The position numbers and the translations under genes are program-made. A stretch of 64,000 nucleotides of DNA from Gymnothorax reevesii (Eukaryota; Chordata; Actinopteri; Anguilliformes; Muraenidae), in the NCBI GenBank assembly GCA_029721435.1, contig CM056588.1, positions 34,898,930 to 34,962,929 of the forward strand. Reading direction: 5' to 3'. The notes beneath the pieces are model-generated. The model saw only the letters and a list, made by a program, of their open reading frames with translations. It had not been told where the DNA came from and made no database searches. This document shows positions 41,700 through 55,409 of this stretch, piece by piece; position 1 is the first letter of the stretch, and each line of letters starts with the position of its first letter.

Positions 41700-41790
41700 A
41701 CGCAGGAGAGAGTGCAGAGGGAGAGAGGGAGAGAGAGGGAGGACTGAGAAAGGGAGAGAGGTAGAGCAAGTGAATAATGTAGAGAGGGGG
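41700..41790. repeat. (GAGA)-rich microsatellite
   Basis: GAGAGGGAGAGAG runs, a source of spurious Leu/Ser-rich minus-strand ORFs. Confidence 0.85.
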
Positions 41791-43139
41791 TGAGAGAATG
41801 CATATGACATGTTTTACACTTGAGACACAGGCTAGCAGGTCCATGGCAGTGAAGAGCAGTGGGCTGAGAGAGCATGCGCACACGAAGAGCAGAAAGGCAG
41901 AGATTAGGGAGCGGCTCCTCGCTCTTCAGTGGCAGTGCTTCAGCCTAAGGTTACCCTAATGTGAGGGGCGGTAAGACTGAGGTTTGCTCAGCAAAATGCT
42001 GTAGTCCAAGCGCCGGCTTAACTGGCTGTTTACAAGCAGGGGATCTCTTGTACAAATCAAGGGCAACGTCAATTCTCACTGTGAACAATGCAATCACAGG
42101 CAAACTTGAGCATGACTTAAAAAAAATTATTTTTCCCAGGACAGACACAGACACAAGGAGGCTTTCAATTTAAGCAGATGATCCAACAGAGTGGACTCAA
42201 ATGAGACCAGACTTTCACCAAATACATTTCACACTTTTTCTCCAGGTAGTCAATAGGATCAGCCATCTCTGTGCTAAGTGACCATCTGACAGTCACAGAC
42301 AAATTCCAAATTCCAAATTCCATAAACCCATACACTGGATGTAAACCTGTAAACTGGATTAACAATTGATTTTTAGGCTAAATGAGGAGAAATGTTTAAC
42401 CTCTGAGAAATGCATTGGGAAGGAAGGGGACATTGGGACCAAGAACACTTACAACTGCACCCCACCACACTGCTTCGTGGTGAATCTGTCTACCCTTTTT
42501 TGACGTACTTAAATTCACTGGAAGCATGTTTTTTTTTTTTTTTCCCCCAAATTTCTAAGGCTTGTTTCAGAAATCTTCTGCTTTCTGTTGCAAGTGTTAA
42601 TCATCACACCAGCATTAGAATCTTCAGCCGTGAGCAAACTGATAAAACACTGCACGTGTGACCCCACACCTCATCAGGTTACAAAAAGTTCAGCCCCCAT
42701 CCAAACCTGAGGTCTTGAGCGCTGTACCTCTCCGCACAGCCCACCTGTTGAGCTGTGAAGTCCGTGTGGGGAAACAACGTGCAGTCAGTGCGGGAGAATT
42801 ATGCTGCATAAAACGGCCGGAGCCAAAAGGACAAGACTCATCTCCTCAGTGAGGAATGAAAAGCCCTGCCAACAGAAGCCCTCCTTCCCACAGCAGTGCT
42901 GTGCATGATTTTGGAACAGGGCCTCACTGCTCTCAGCTATAACCTCTGCTGGCACAGCCCATCCGGTGCAATGCCCCACAGCACCGCGAGCAGCCGCTCC
43001 GCAGGACAGAAACCCCCGACTGTGTGCATGATCAACTGTCCCAGTGTGCCATCGCAGCGGCATCTGCCACTGGACAGTAGAAAAAGTACAACTCAAAGCC
43101 CAGTAATAAAGCATTAGTGGAAGGAAGGATAGAATGGGC

Positions 43140-43320
43140 TGAATGTGCATCTGTGTGCATGAATGAGAGAGAGTGTTTGCATGTGCCTGTGTACATGTGT
43201 GAGTGCGTGCTTCTGTGTGTGAGAAAGAGTGAATGTGCATGTATGCTTGCGTGTGTCTGTTGATCTAGTGTGTACATGTGCCTGTACATGTGTGCCCGTG
43301 TGTGCGCTTGTATGTGTGGG
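43140..43320. repeat. TG-rich low-complexity tract
   Basis: Imperfect TGTG, TGCATG and GAGAG sequence. The antisense frame gives the His/Ser-rich ORF at 42785-43240, which I reject as a gene. Confidence 0.8.
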
Positions 43321-45557
43321 CTCTAATAGCTATACTTCTGAGAACCAACTCTTAAGAGCCAAGTCTATTTTTCAGCCTGATGTCCTGCTATCCTGGCAGT
43401 TACAGCTCTATGGACCTTATTACTAAGAGTTTACAGCAACAGATCCCACCAAAAAAAAGCCAGTTTCTATCGATTTTTTTACAGCTCATCTGCTCGCTGG
43501 TCAAAGTAAAACCGCGGACATGTAACAGCAGGCCACGAAGCCCCTGTGCAGGAAATCGTCTGAATACTTCCGGTCCCTGTTAAATGTACAAAATGCAGTG
43601 TAATTCTGATACAAATGCCTTCATATTAAAGCTGTAAGTCTGCAAATCATTGACCTTATGTTCATTATTGAATTTCATATCCAATATGCTTCCGCAGACA
43701 ATTACTTTGACATTGTCCAAATATTTATAGACAAGAATCACCATAAATTCCCTCCCACTCCCAGCATACAGTAGTGAATACAGACAGACAGCTAATCCCA
43801 CACAGATGTGGCCTTGGTTACATACAGACCTCGTCATGCATTATTACACCAGCTCCAGTCCAGGAGATGGCAAAGCGAAAAGGCAAACATGGCAGACTGA
43901 CCTTGGGAGACAGAATGACAGGACTGAGGAAATCTATAAATCAGATCCTCCACAGTCTCTCACTGCTACCAGGCATTACAAATGAAACTCGAGTAAAGTA
44001 GACAGTTGACTTTTTTTTTACTGGGCATTAAAAAGCAAGTCAGACAACTGTTAAAAATGACAATCTTTAGAAGTGTCAAACAAAACACAAGAAAAATATT
44101 GGCAATAAACATTATAGTTGTCCCGGCTCTTCAACACTTTGATCTCTAGGTCAATGATGGTTTTTATGTTGCGAATAGAAAACGGAGGAAAAAAGAAAAT
44201 AAATACTAACTTAACAAAGCTTAAACTCTTTCCAATTAATGCCCAAGAAAAGGGAGAAAAGCTTGTCCTTTGCACTCATCATTAAAGCCATTTTGTATAC
44301 GAGGCCATTGTGTTGGGTTGCTTAGAAACGGGCCTGAGCCGGAATGCGGCCGGAGCCTTTTGGTAACGGGCCGAATCGGTCCGCCGTACAGCTCGCCCGA
44401 TTCACAGAGAGGATAAAAAGCTTCCCGAGCGCTAGCTAATGAGGAACTCGGGGGGCGGAGCAGAGAAGTGGGAGAGCAAAAACAAGTTTAAGGGGGATGA
44501 GGGGGGCATCAAAGTGATAACATTTACAAAAATGAGTGTTTCGTGGACGGCCCGGTGACGGAAAAAGCCAACAGGAAACTGGTGCGGCATCAGTTCCCCG
44601 ACCGTGAGCTCACAAAAAAACAGCAGACAGGCCAAATACAAAGCAATTTACGAGCGAAGGGGACTTCTTTTCTGAGGGAGGCACCGAAAGGGGTCCTTCT
44701 CCAATTCAGCACCCTTTGCAGGGCGGCTGGGCTGTCAGTGCCGGGCTGCAGGAGGTCTATAATAAGCACAAATTACACCCAAGTACAAATTGAGCATGAG
44801 CACAGGCCCGGACAAATGCATTGCACAAAAAAGAAACCTTTGATGTTTAGGTAGTTGAAAGAGGATCTATATTTCACCTCACTTAAAGAGATTATTAAAA
44901 GGCCCTCAAAAAACTCCAAGCCCCCCCCCCCCTTCCTCTTTCAAAATATCCCTTCACCGCTAGTAAATGAGAGTGAATGTCTTCTGTAATTGTTGGTGAT
45001 GCACTCCTCTGCTAAATCTCTTGGCTTGAAGGCACCCATTAGGGCAGTCTCAGAGGATAACAAAACATGTCCCACTGCGAAAACAACGCAGAAAGCATTC
45101 CCTGCACCACTGTAAGTTTACTAAGGACTAGTCAGTCTTCTACTCTGGGACTGGCCTAAGCTAACACACTGCACATGCGGTACGATGGGCACAACGCAAC
45201 AGCCTTTTGAACAACACAAAAACCAAATGAATTACATTTCAGCGACGAGGCTGATCGCTCTCTTTCCCCAGTCGGCGATGCTGGATCGGACGGGCAGGAG
45301 TGTGCACACATGGGAACAGATAAATGCACAAAGGGTGAGTCTGCGCACGCCTGCATCCTCTGGTTAGCAATACCACGACAGATGGGACCACCCGGCACAC
45401 TCATCCATCTATCCAGAGCACCCACACACCAACCCCTCCCCCAGTGTGCCCACGCTCCACTGCAGTTTCCCCGAGTCTGTCCAGTGTTCCCAGACAGCTG
45501 CTGCTCTGTACAGGGTAAGGTGCAACGCCCCACGAGTGCTGCATGAACTGAGGGCCA

Positions 45558-46135
45558 CAGTGAGATCAGCACAGGCACAGAGAGATCAGCAAAGGCACAA
45601 AGAGATCAGCACAGCCACAGAAAGATCAGCAGAGTGAGATCAGCAGAGACACAGTAGGGTTCAGTCAAGGGGTATCCGATATGCAGAACCATTACTTATT
45701 TGCCAAAAACGTAAGAAATAATCGCAGCAAAATTATAAACTGTGCATCAAAAGGTAGGCGTTAGTCCCCTTTGAAACATATTTTAAAATGAACACTTGCA
45801 AAAAAAAAAATTTGACAAATATTATTATCAAAAACTCCACGGAAAAGGATGCACTCAAAATTAAAACTCCCTTGACTGAACCCGGTAAGATCAGATCAGT
45901 GCTCCCACAAAGAGATCAGCACAGCCGCAGAGAGATCAGCACAGCCACAGAGAGATAAGCATAGCCACAGAGAGATCAGCATAGCCACAGAGAGATCAGC
46001 ACGGGCACAGGGAGATCAGTGCAGCCACAGAGAGATCAGCACAGCCACAGAGATCAGCATAGCCACAGAGAGATCAGCACAGCCACAGAGAGATCAGCGC
46101 AGGCACAGGGAGATCAGTGCAGCCAGTGAGATCTA
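45558..46135. repeat. 18-bp minisatellite in two blocks
   Basis: Unit AGAGATCAGCACAGCCAC. Blocks at 45558-45660 and 45895-46135 are separated by about 235 bp of unrelated AT-rich sequence, which may be an insertion. No ends of a mobile element were recognised in the gap. Confidence 0.88.
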
Positions 46136-48129
46136 AGAACTCTTCACTACACTAAGGCCCCTAACCTCACACTGATCTGGGCAAAACTGATCCCTGCTAG
46201 GCTCAATCTACTGTAAATTGCATTGAATAAAAGTATCAGCTAAATAATGGAACATGAGTCACCACACAGAATGGTCCCCTCATGAAACCGTCCTCCCCTG
46301 CTACCCTGTGCCTACAAACCGCAACAGGATTGTGGACACAGAAAGTCATGAGAGAAGCACCAGTCAGTTCAACAGCAGCTTTCAAAGGACAGCCGGTCAA
46401 GAGTTCAATAACTTCCCCTCCAAGCAATTTTCTCTCTTTACCTACAATCAGTATGAAACTTTCAATCCAATAACAGACTGCGGGGGGCGAGAGGTCCCGG
46501 AAATCACTCCCCATTTCCAATTTCCAGTTCAAATATAAATATACGGAGACAAGAAAAAACTACAGGCAGGCTTCACCTTTCTTTGTACAGAAGGGCAGTC
46601 ATCATCCCCATCACACAAGCTTCAGTGTACACACACACACACACACAGACACACACACAGACACACACACAAGCAGAGGTTAAAACACTGTGCCAAAATG
46701 AGGGTCACTGACTCTCCTGCCTGGAAGCGACCCTGAGCGTCTGACTGAGGCTATTTTCAGAAAGATGACAGGAGAATGATGGAGGAAGTCGGAGGTGAGA
46801 AGACTCCTTGACAGACTGCTTTTTGAAAAGAAAATATGGCTGGGCTTCATACATCAATAATAAAGGAGCCTTTAAAAGATGCAATTGATAGGTAATTAGT
46901 TTTAGCTCAAAGTCTCTCAAGGTCCTGAAGCACAATTAAGGTATTATGAAACAAACTCCGGCACAAGGTAAGCTAATATTCAGGGCACATTTGACAAAAT
47001 TTTAAAGATTTATTAAAAAACTAATTTTACAGGATTTCAGAAACCTGGCATTGTCACTCTCCTCCTTCACTCAATAACTTGATATGCTTTGAAAACGTAC
47101 TAATTAACATACATGCCACCATAGTCAAAATTTTAAATGAGACATTCCTCATAAAAGCTAAATACAATACGCAGCACATGCATTTAGTGACTTAACCCAT
47201 TAGGAATCAATGACCACATTGAAGCATTCTGAGCTCTGAGGCTGACTTTTTTTTTTTTTTAAGTGAGTTTTTCATAACATGACTCCTCTTAAAAATTGAA
47301 ATGCAAATGGAAAAAAGCTTGTGACATTTTGCTCATAATTTCTTGGGGTGCCAGTAATAGTGGCACATGTGGTTTTGTTAAAAAATAATTATTTCTTGAT
47401 GAGGGATTTTCCTTTCTCTGAAAAAAATGACCAAAATTAAAGATTGGAATTCTTTTTCCTCTAGCGTGAGATAAAGCAATTTCTGCAAGAGTTTTTATAA
47501 AACCATACGTCTTTATGTTCAAAAAATACATACCTGAATGCACTTACGCAAGCAGAAGAACCACAATGTACATACTGATCAAATCACCGCCATTAATATT
47601 TGGTTGCGATAAGCCGCAAATTCCTTCAAAATGAAGAGCACCTTAAATGCCAATAAAATCAGGGGTAATTCGATACTGCGGATCGTAGTCTAATGCATAA
47701 TGCAGACAGTATGTTGTTAATATGACCGCATTCCAATCAACAATGTATTGATTTACTTATCGTCATGGGCTGAGATGATAGGCAAGACGATGAATCTCCA
47801 TCACTCAGACTCGCTCTCTCAGCAATGAGCAGTTCTGCCAAACTGCCGAACGGTTAATTCATAAATCACCCCGAGAGGCGCAATGTAGATTTTCTCCTGA
47901 CATTAAATTCAGAATGAACAAAAAAATGCTAGTAGCGCCTGACCTTTTGAAAAGGGCTCTCCGGGGAGAATTACCTATAAGAAATAGGTTTCTCGCATCT
48001 GGAGGCATTGGTCTTAACTTGCAGTAGAGGCACTAAGACTGTACTCCCCTTCTCACAGTACATTGCGTCTGCACAACTCAACAAGATGTGTTTGTGAAAC
48101 ACTGATGCCCCCAGACATCAACATCATTT

Positions 48130-48480
48130 CAATTTGTGTTTTTGATTTTGATGAAAGTTGATGCCAAGTATCAAAGGCCTATCACTCAGCAATCAAAAGT
48201 TATTGCCAAGGTAAAAGGAAAAAAAAAAAAAAAAAAAACTCATCCTATACCAAGGTCAAGGTCACAAGGTCAAAATTCATGACCTCAACTGAAAGGTCTT
48301 GTCACAAGGAATACACATGGCAAGTATCAAAGGCCTATCACTAAGAAATCAAAAGTTAGGGCCAAGGTTAAAGTTTTTTTGCAGCTGCAGACAAACAGAC
48401 AGACAGACGGACGGACAGGTGAAAAACTAAAAAGCACTGCCTCCTGTGCCAGTCATCCTGATCGCAGGTCTAAATATACG
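48130..48480. repeat. Interspersed repeat with internal duplication and GACAGACGGACGG tail
   Basis: The phrase CAAGTATCAAAGGCCTATCA occurs twice (about 48166 and 48321), each followed by CAAAAGTTA-like sequence. Between them lies GGTCAAGGTCACAAGGTCAA. The end is ACAGACAGACAGACGGACGG. A 20-base A run interrupts it. Confidence 0.55.
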
Positions 48481-48977
48481 CATATTCATCAAGCCAAACT
48501 GCAATAACAAATCATTCCACAGTGCGGCAAATGCAGTGCGCTCACAGAGTCAAAATACCTAGAAAAGAAATACTGGGCTTACATCACTCAACTGTGACTA
48601 ACATTTTCCCATAAGATTTCCTCTCCAGGGAAATCTTCAAAAGTACAAGTTAAATGACAGCTGGAGCGAAGTACTTGTATGAGAGCGTTGCTGTGCCATC
48701 AAGAGCACACATTCATGCGGATATGAAAGTGAAACACAAAGTGCACATATGGATAATAATCAGAAGCAACAGATGAACAAAGATGAATGGCTTTCTTCAG
48801 CGGTGTGATCAATAAGAAACATGTCCAGCCATTTAAACAAGAGATCCCACAGCCTGAGACATAGACCACTTTCCTGGGGTCTAGCCCCTTGGTGTCAATG
48901 TACTTTATGGGACAACTAACAGAAGAACCAGGAAAAATGAGGTCATTTTCAATGTGAACATATACATATTTTTATGG

Positions 48978-49375
48978 AATATAAACCAATCAGCCACAAT
49001 ATTGAAATACACGCATAATATTGTGTAGCTAAAACAGCTCCGTCAAGCTGACGTCCACTCGAATTCCCAAACCTATGGTTTCCCAGCAGAACATTTCCCA
49101 GAGCATCACACTCTCTACACCAGCTTATTTTCTTCCCTCAGTGCATCTTGGTGCACATGTACCCAGCCAAAGCACATGAAGTAAAAGAAAACAGGACCTA
49201 CTGGACCAACAGAGCTTCATCAATTGCTCCAAGGTCTAGTTCACATGTTCATGCACCAACCGTCTAAGTTTCATCAGTAGACCTTAGTATGTGCTGCTGT
49301 AACAAGATAATCAACATTAGCAGCTCGATCTGTGAGTGGTTTTAGTGTTCTGGCTTATCAGCATGAAGCAATAGA
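48978..49375. mobile_element. Tc1/mariner relic
   Basis: It contains AACCAATCAGCCACAATATT, TTTCCCAGCAGAACATTTCC, CAGAGCATCACACTCTCTAC and TCAGTGCATCTTGGTG in the order seen in a very common fish Tc1/mariner family (recall), with the central part reduced. The reading frame is destroyed. Confidence 0.6.
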
Positions 49376-50224
49376 AATCTTCATATGATGATTTAGAACT
49401 GACAAAAATATGAGAAAGCACACTCTGATTCCAGTCTGTCATTGAACAATGCTGATAGTTCCCCGAGAACCAACATCCCTCACCCATCCCTCTCCATTTC
49501 AACCCTCTGTACCCAGCAAAGCCTCCGTCAACTTTGCCATTCTAAGGCCCCAACGGTCTTTCCCGATTTTCACTTTTCACCTGTGTAAACTGTACCATGT
49601 CTGTGTCAACATGGTGCACCAACACAAGTGTAGACCCGACATGAAAGACCACAGAAGAGGACACTGTCTAGCATGACTGTGTTTCTCCCTCATAACAGCT
49701 TTCTGGAAACTACCAGGATAAATCAACAGCCTGACTGGCTGACAGGGCTATAGCTATTTTTATCGATACATGAGCACATATGTTCAAACAAGCAGACAGA
49801 CGTTGCTCATTCACCTCCTGGATTGACACTTGACGGCCAGATAAAATCTCTGCAGCCGACTGAGGACAACAGGAAACAGACTCTACAAGCCCTAAACTCA
49901 ACATCAACTCTGCCGGGTGGCACAGAGATTTCAAAAAACAAGAGTTTAATACTTAGAATGGCTGAATGTGCAACAAGCAGAGATATTTTCATGCAGTACA
50001 CAAGGAAAACATGTTCACTATGTGAAGGTCCAGGAGCTCTAAATGTACAGTGACATATGAGGCTGCAGAAGATCAGTGCTGTTGTGACATTTTTGGTTTG
50101 CTTAGCAGGCTCCCTTACCCATGCAGGCTGTCAAAAGCTCACATTACAAACCAACTGCCCATTTATGCTGGTTGTTCCGCAGAGAAAATTCAGATTACGC
50201 ACACAGTGGAAAGGCACTCTGCAA

Positions 50225-50880
50225 GGGCAGCGAGCAATATCTGAGTCTGCATCCTTAACCGTTACACTATACAACACCAAATTACCAACAATATTAAAGC
50301 CTATGTCCTCAATTGTTATATAATACTACACTTCATTACCAATCATACTAAAACCTGCGTTCTTTACAATTACACTACACTTCATTACCAACTATACTAA
50401 AACCAGCAGTCTTTACAATTACACTATACTACACTTCATTACCAACAATTCTAAAACCTGCGTTCTTTACAATTACACTATACTACACTTTATTGCCAAC
50501 AATACTAAAACCTGGGTTCTTTACAATTACACTATACTACACTACATTAATTTAGCAGCATCAAAGCCTACATCCTTAACCATTACACTATACTACACTG
50601 CATTACCAGCAATGTTAAATCCTGCATCCTTAACAGTTACATCAAACTATAATAAACTACATTACCACCAATACTAAAGCCAGCATCCTTCATCGTTATA
50701 TCATGCTACACTACACTACTAGCAATACTAAAGCCTGCACCCTTAATAGCTACATTTACACTACTATATTACCGGCAATAAGAAAGAAGCTTTTGTCCTT
50801 AACTGTGCATTATCCTACACTACATTACCAGCAATACTAAAGCCTGCATCCTGACCCGCTACTATTCCGCCCTTCTTTTT
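50225..50880. repeat. ~55-60-bp minisatellite
   Basis: Ten or more diverged units of the type TTACACTATACTACACTTCA, ATTACCAACAATACTAAAAC and CTGCGTTCTTTACA. Unit length drifts. No ORF. Confidence 0.85.
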
Positions 50881-51502
50881 CAGCAATATTAGCCAGGGCT
50901 GTATTCATTCAACCAGTGGGCAGTATATTTCCAGCAAGTAAGTAAAAAACTATGTTTTAAGCTAAACATTTGCATTTCCCAAGAGCTAAAATGACAGTAC
51001 ATAAAATGCATCATTCCCAGAGCCAACACAAACATGTACATACTGCCTTTGAGAATTAGAAACAAGGGCTTTAAAGCACATAGTAATTCATTGTAATACA
51101 ATGTTACGACACATGCATTATCAGACACACTGGTTTGGTCTCAATATCAAAACTTGCCCAGGTAACACACAGAAAACTACAATGATATAAAAATTAGGCT
51201 TTTTGAGAAAAGATCTAGAAATTAAACTCCGGTCAGTGGTGAGGCGATACAGTGATGACTCTAGAAAATTTCAAAAGTGGGCCAATGGGGAAAAAAAGTG
51301 GGCCAACTGGGTATACCTGGTAAAATGCCATTTATATCAAGTTTTTAAACAGTACCTTGACTGGCTCACTTATTTATATGTACACACATTCAGTTTTTAC
51401 ACCTTATTAACAAAACTAAGACATGGATGACAGTTTGAATTTAAAGTTTCAATAGAAAACCTTCAGTCTCTGCCAATCATAACAATTATAAAGTAAATAA
51501 AG

Positions 51503-51880
51503 GGGCGGCACGGTGGCACAGTGGTTAGCATTGCTGCCTCACAGCAAGAGGGTTGTGGGTCCGGCCTGGGGCCTTTCTGTGTGGAGTTTGCATGTTCTCC
51601 CCGTGTTGCGTGGGTTTTCGCCGGGTACTCCGGTTTCCTCCCACAGTCCAAAGACATGCATATTTGTCTAATTGGAGACACCAAATTGCCCATAGGTATG
51701 AGTGTGTGGTGTGTAGGTATGAGTGACTGGTGTGTAAATGGTGTGTGCGCCCTGCGATGGATTGGCAACCTGTTCAGGGTGGGTCTCTGCCTTTGCCCGT
51801 AGTCAGCTGGGATAGGCTCCAGCTTGCCCCGTGACCCTAGTGAGGAATAAGCGGGTATAGAAAATGGATGGATGGATGAC
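51503..51880 (+). mobile_element. Full-length tRNA-derived SINE with L2-type tail
   Basis: The head GGGGCGGCACGGTGGCACAG contains a good pol III A box (TGGCACAGTGG). The B box region (GTGGGTCCGGCCTGG) is degenerate. The body shares GTGTGGAGTTTGCATGTTCT and GATAGGCTCCAGCTTGCCC with the other copies, and it ends in ATGGATGGATGGATGA. It is the reference copy for those at 27519, 32168 and 33529. Confidence 0.88.
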
Positions 51881-52657
51881 AAAGTAGCGCATAAAATAAT
51901 AGTTCCCAATGCCTGATTTGGTGCATAGCTTAAAGCCCGCCTCGAAACCGAAGCCCTATTGCTAAAGTTGTTAGTACGGATACTTCACCAGGGAGTGAAG
52001 CCATTCTCCTCATAGGTGTATGTCGAGCAGCGCGCAAAGACTCACAATTTTACCTTCATTTCATTTTATTCATTCGAACGAGTTCTGAGCCATGTATCGG
52101 TTTTAAAAACCAATTAGCAAGCCTTGTGCTGCTCCAACCTCAAGCGATGCAGAGATTCCAAGTCTCAAGCGTCCGGCGTGAGTCTCTCGCCTCTTAGTGG
52201 CATTCACGTACCTGTGCCATAGTCAGCAATTATTCAATCAACACGCAATGAAGAAATTCACTAGCGGAATTCAAGTCATTGCGCATTAAGTTAATCAGTT
52301 TCACCTGCATTGAGGTGGATTTCCCCACTAGCGACACGGAAATCGATTATGACTCGGGAATTCTCACGCTTTTCTTCACTGAGGGATTGAAAGCAATAGA
52401 ATTGCATAAAGACATTTCAAATGGTCTTATTTCATTTAATTCATTTAAACGATCATGAAACACATGCATTGTTTCCAATCTCCGTGTAAAGAGAAGCATG
52501 AAGAGTCCGGAGTCGCTTTCCATGTTACTTGTGGTGAGGTCCGCCTTTACTCAAGTAAAACTGAAACTTCAGTGCATAAGGATTTTAATTCTGCGTGAAA
52601 ATCTCGTTAATACACATTCATTGAATAATTGTGGACTATGGAGAATAAGTCTAAAAA

Positions 52658-53106
52658 ATGCCAGAGGCCTACACTGAACGTATGAAACTTGGCATCTCTG
52701 GCGATGCCGTAGCTTGCACACCAGAGGCTAAGACTATGGCTATGGGTGCAGTGCCCTCCACAAGCACTGCCCCAAACCAGGTCCCTCTCTCTGCTGCCTC
52801 AGCCCTACCTCTCGCGGTTACCGACTTGAATGGCGATGCTCCATCCCAGCCAATATTAGCTAGCCTCCCAGAGCGTGCATTCGGTGCTTTATGGCAATCA
52901 TTCAATCCAACCTGGTACCGTACATGACCGTGGCTGGAGTACGCAGTTCAGCGGGATACATGCTTTTGCTTTCCCTGCAGGAAATGTACTACTGCCGGTG
53001 AGAGGGATGCTGTTTTTACTTTGCGTGGTTTAACCGACTGGAAAGCAGCTCTCGAGCGTGACAGGGGGTTACAGAAACATGCATCCAGCCACAGTCCTAT
53101 ACAGGC

Positions 53107-53107
<1 letters not shown>
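52658..53107 (+). pseudogene. hAT-type transposase fragment with TTF-like zinc finger
   Basis: An open frame from MPEAYTERMKLG through a Ser/Pro/Ala-rich linker to FGALWQSFNPTWYRT, a TGA at 52925, then in the same frame PWLEYAVQRDTCFCFPCRKC and GLTDWKAALERDRGLQKHAS. The W-LEY...D..FCFPCR...W...HA pattern is the TTF-type zinc finger at the start of hAT transposases and of the host ZMYM1-like proteins derived from them. The frame runs into a (TA)n(TG)n microsatellite at 53108 and the catalytic part is absent. Apart from the single stop the frame is clean over about 150 codons, so the copy is not very old. Element ends were not identified. Confidence 0.7.
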
Positions 53108-53147
<40 letters not shown>

Positions 53148-53166
53148 CGTGTGTGGGTGTGTGTGT
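53108..53166. repeat. (TA)n(TG)n microsatellite
   Basis: TA run followed by TG run. It cuts off the hAT reading frame. Confidence 0.95.
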
Positions 53167-55097
53167 CTCTTGCTGCCGAAATTTTGACAACAATCTTTGC
53201 AGCAGGTTTATAAATTTGTTGAATAAATGCATGGAGTTTTGTTATAGACGATGTTTTTATATAAATCTATGCACTAGAACAAAGGATTTCTGCCCTATCA
53301 TAACGTAATGCGTAGTTGCTGGCACGGTGAAATCTTCGTTTAGCGCCAAGTCTGTCAAACTTGCGAGATCCCGCAAATTAGAATCATCACTGCAATATGC
53401 CATTATAGTAGTACAGGGGAGTTACACAGGGTGGTAGCAGTAGGACTTGACAAAGATCTTTGCAAATAGGACACGTCGCACAGTGTAATCGATGTCAAGC
53501 TTGCGATGTCATTTCACACAGCATATGCAAGTGTCAAAAAGAAGTGCCAATACTGAGCAAATCATAAAATGATGTCGCAATAGCCATCTCTCCGTCAACT
53601 CGCTGAACGCACTTCCAACTGAAAGATTTGAAAGCCGTAATAATATAATGCAAGACTGCAAGCAAAATAATATACCTTGAAGGAGTGTGCAATTATAGGC
53701 ATTCAATTTAACACCACGGAGGAGCTACACTTTCAGTCTGAGCCTTGGGGTCGCAGATAAGAGCAGCAGCTAAACAAAAGAAAACAGGAAATCAACTAAG
53801 AGAGATGAGTCAAATCAAGTGGAAAAATGAGGTCCAGGAGCCACAAGCTCGCCAAAGGTCTAACGACACCACTACTCAGTGCTCATTACCTTTCAGGAAA
53901 GAATATGGTGTGAGAGAGGAATCCGCAGGTAGGAAAATAGCACAGTAACTCCGAGAAAGACCTTAGAGTAAACAAACACCATCAACAAACTGCTAATATA
54001 CCGCTTACACCTCTGGGTACCCCGCGTACCCCTTCGCCAATTTCTCAAAAAGGGTACATACTAAAGGAATAACCTTCCTGCTCTGTGTTTGAACGACATT
54101 ATTCAACCAATCAGAGAAGCACCAGACTTTCCCAAACCCAGGACTGACGAGGTACCTTACTCAAGTAATCTAGTTTGGAATCTGCAGCGTGTCATGATTT
54201 CAAGCTATAAGGACACAGGACATTAGTGTATTGACACTTTGACTCAAGTCATATTTGTCAAAAAAAAAAAACTAGCCTTCATCAATTTGCACACTATAGG
54301 ACTGTATACATAAGGACAGCATCTCCATGTTGACCAATGAGCAGATCTCCCCAATTTTCCTCTGTACTTTTGTGTTCTACCATGAGCTCAACCCGGAAAT
54401 AGTCTCTTCCAGGGAGATAAAAAGATGGAAAGTGCAATAAAAAAACAAACAAATAACTTGCAGCACAATAAAAACAAACAACTCCGAAAACAATAATTAC
54501 TCATATTTGAAAAAAAGTTACAGGAGCCAAATTTTCTCTTGAAGCGCAAAACCAAAACAAACCAGCCAGGACACTGAATACAAACAGTTAATTTTCACCA
54601 GCTAATGAGAACCTGTATGAGGACAAGCCCATCTGAGAAATCTACATGTGACTGAATATGTTAGAACATGGATTCTGTCATTTCAAAAACAGTCATTATA
54701 CCTATGTCAATTCAGAATGAGATGCATGCTAAAAGAATGCAAAAAAATCGGTTGAATTGTTCATGTGACTTTTCCGGCATAATTCTCCCCAATTCACAAT
54801 AAAGCAGTGTGAATTTGTGATAACAAATATGCTATAAACACATTCAATTATTAGCATTTGCAGCAACCATCTTTGGAGAATAAAATGGTAAAATGTCAGG
54901 AGAGGTTTCTCAATATTAACTGAGAAATTAACAAATAACTTTGCTTGTCAGTAAAGATTAGAAATAATACAATTGTTACGACTTTGTTTCAATAAAAGGA
55001 ATTATGTCAGAAAAGGCCACGGCCAGGTTATTAAAAAACCTGGAAGAACCACAACAGTAGAGACAGATGTATCAGGACACGGCGGTGAGACACTTAC

Positions 55098-55403
55098 TTG
55101 CGGCCTGAACTCGAGCCCTACGGCTCACCACCAACCCAAAGGAGTTCTGGGCCACGCACTCGTAGTCTCCTTCATCAGAGGAGCCATCCTGCTTTGTCTT
55201 CTGAAACAGGGCAATCAGGAGTGAGCCATTCGCAAACATGGCATAGTGCTCATCCTCCAGCAGGAGCATGCCGCTCCTCCTCCACTGCGTGGTGATTGGT
55301 GGGATGCCATCCACCTGACAGTGAAGCATCAGGGGCTGCTCCTGCACTGCAATGATGTCACTGGGCTCCAATGTGAAGGACAGCTCCGCACCCAGGGCAA
55401 CAC
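55098..55403 (-). CDS. igdcc3: igdcc3 exon encoding Ig domain 1
   Basis: A 306-nt exon carrying the whole first C2-type Ig domain. The acceptor reads TTACAG and the donor A|GTAAGT. Both ends are in phase 1, so the exon can be skipped or kept without changing frame. The translated piece starts with VALGAELSF, where ALGA may be the end of the signal peptide, followed by the LEPSD motif. The first Ig cysteine is in LHCQVDG, the core tryptophan in TQWRRSG, and the second cysteine in DEGDYECVAQN. An N-glycosylation sequon is seen in ANGSLL. It ends in RARVQAA plus a split codon that becomes Thr with the next exon. An ATG-initiated ORF runs further upstream, but that part is CA/TG-repeat intron and not protein. 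The exon with the start codon was not found to the right, up to 64000. Confidence 0.9.
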
Positions 55404-55409
55404 CTGTAA

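Noticed and set aside
42785..43240. 151-codon minus-strand ORF rich in His, Ser and Thr
   Set aside because: About a third is antisense to a TG-rich tract. The remainder has no domain similarity.
27519..51880. tRNA genes suggested by pol III box motifs
   Set aside because: The A/B-box-like motifs belong to SINE heads (27519, 33529, 51503). No cloverleaf with an anticodon stem could be drawn.
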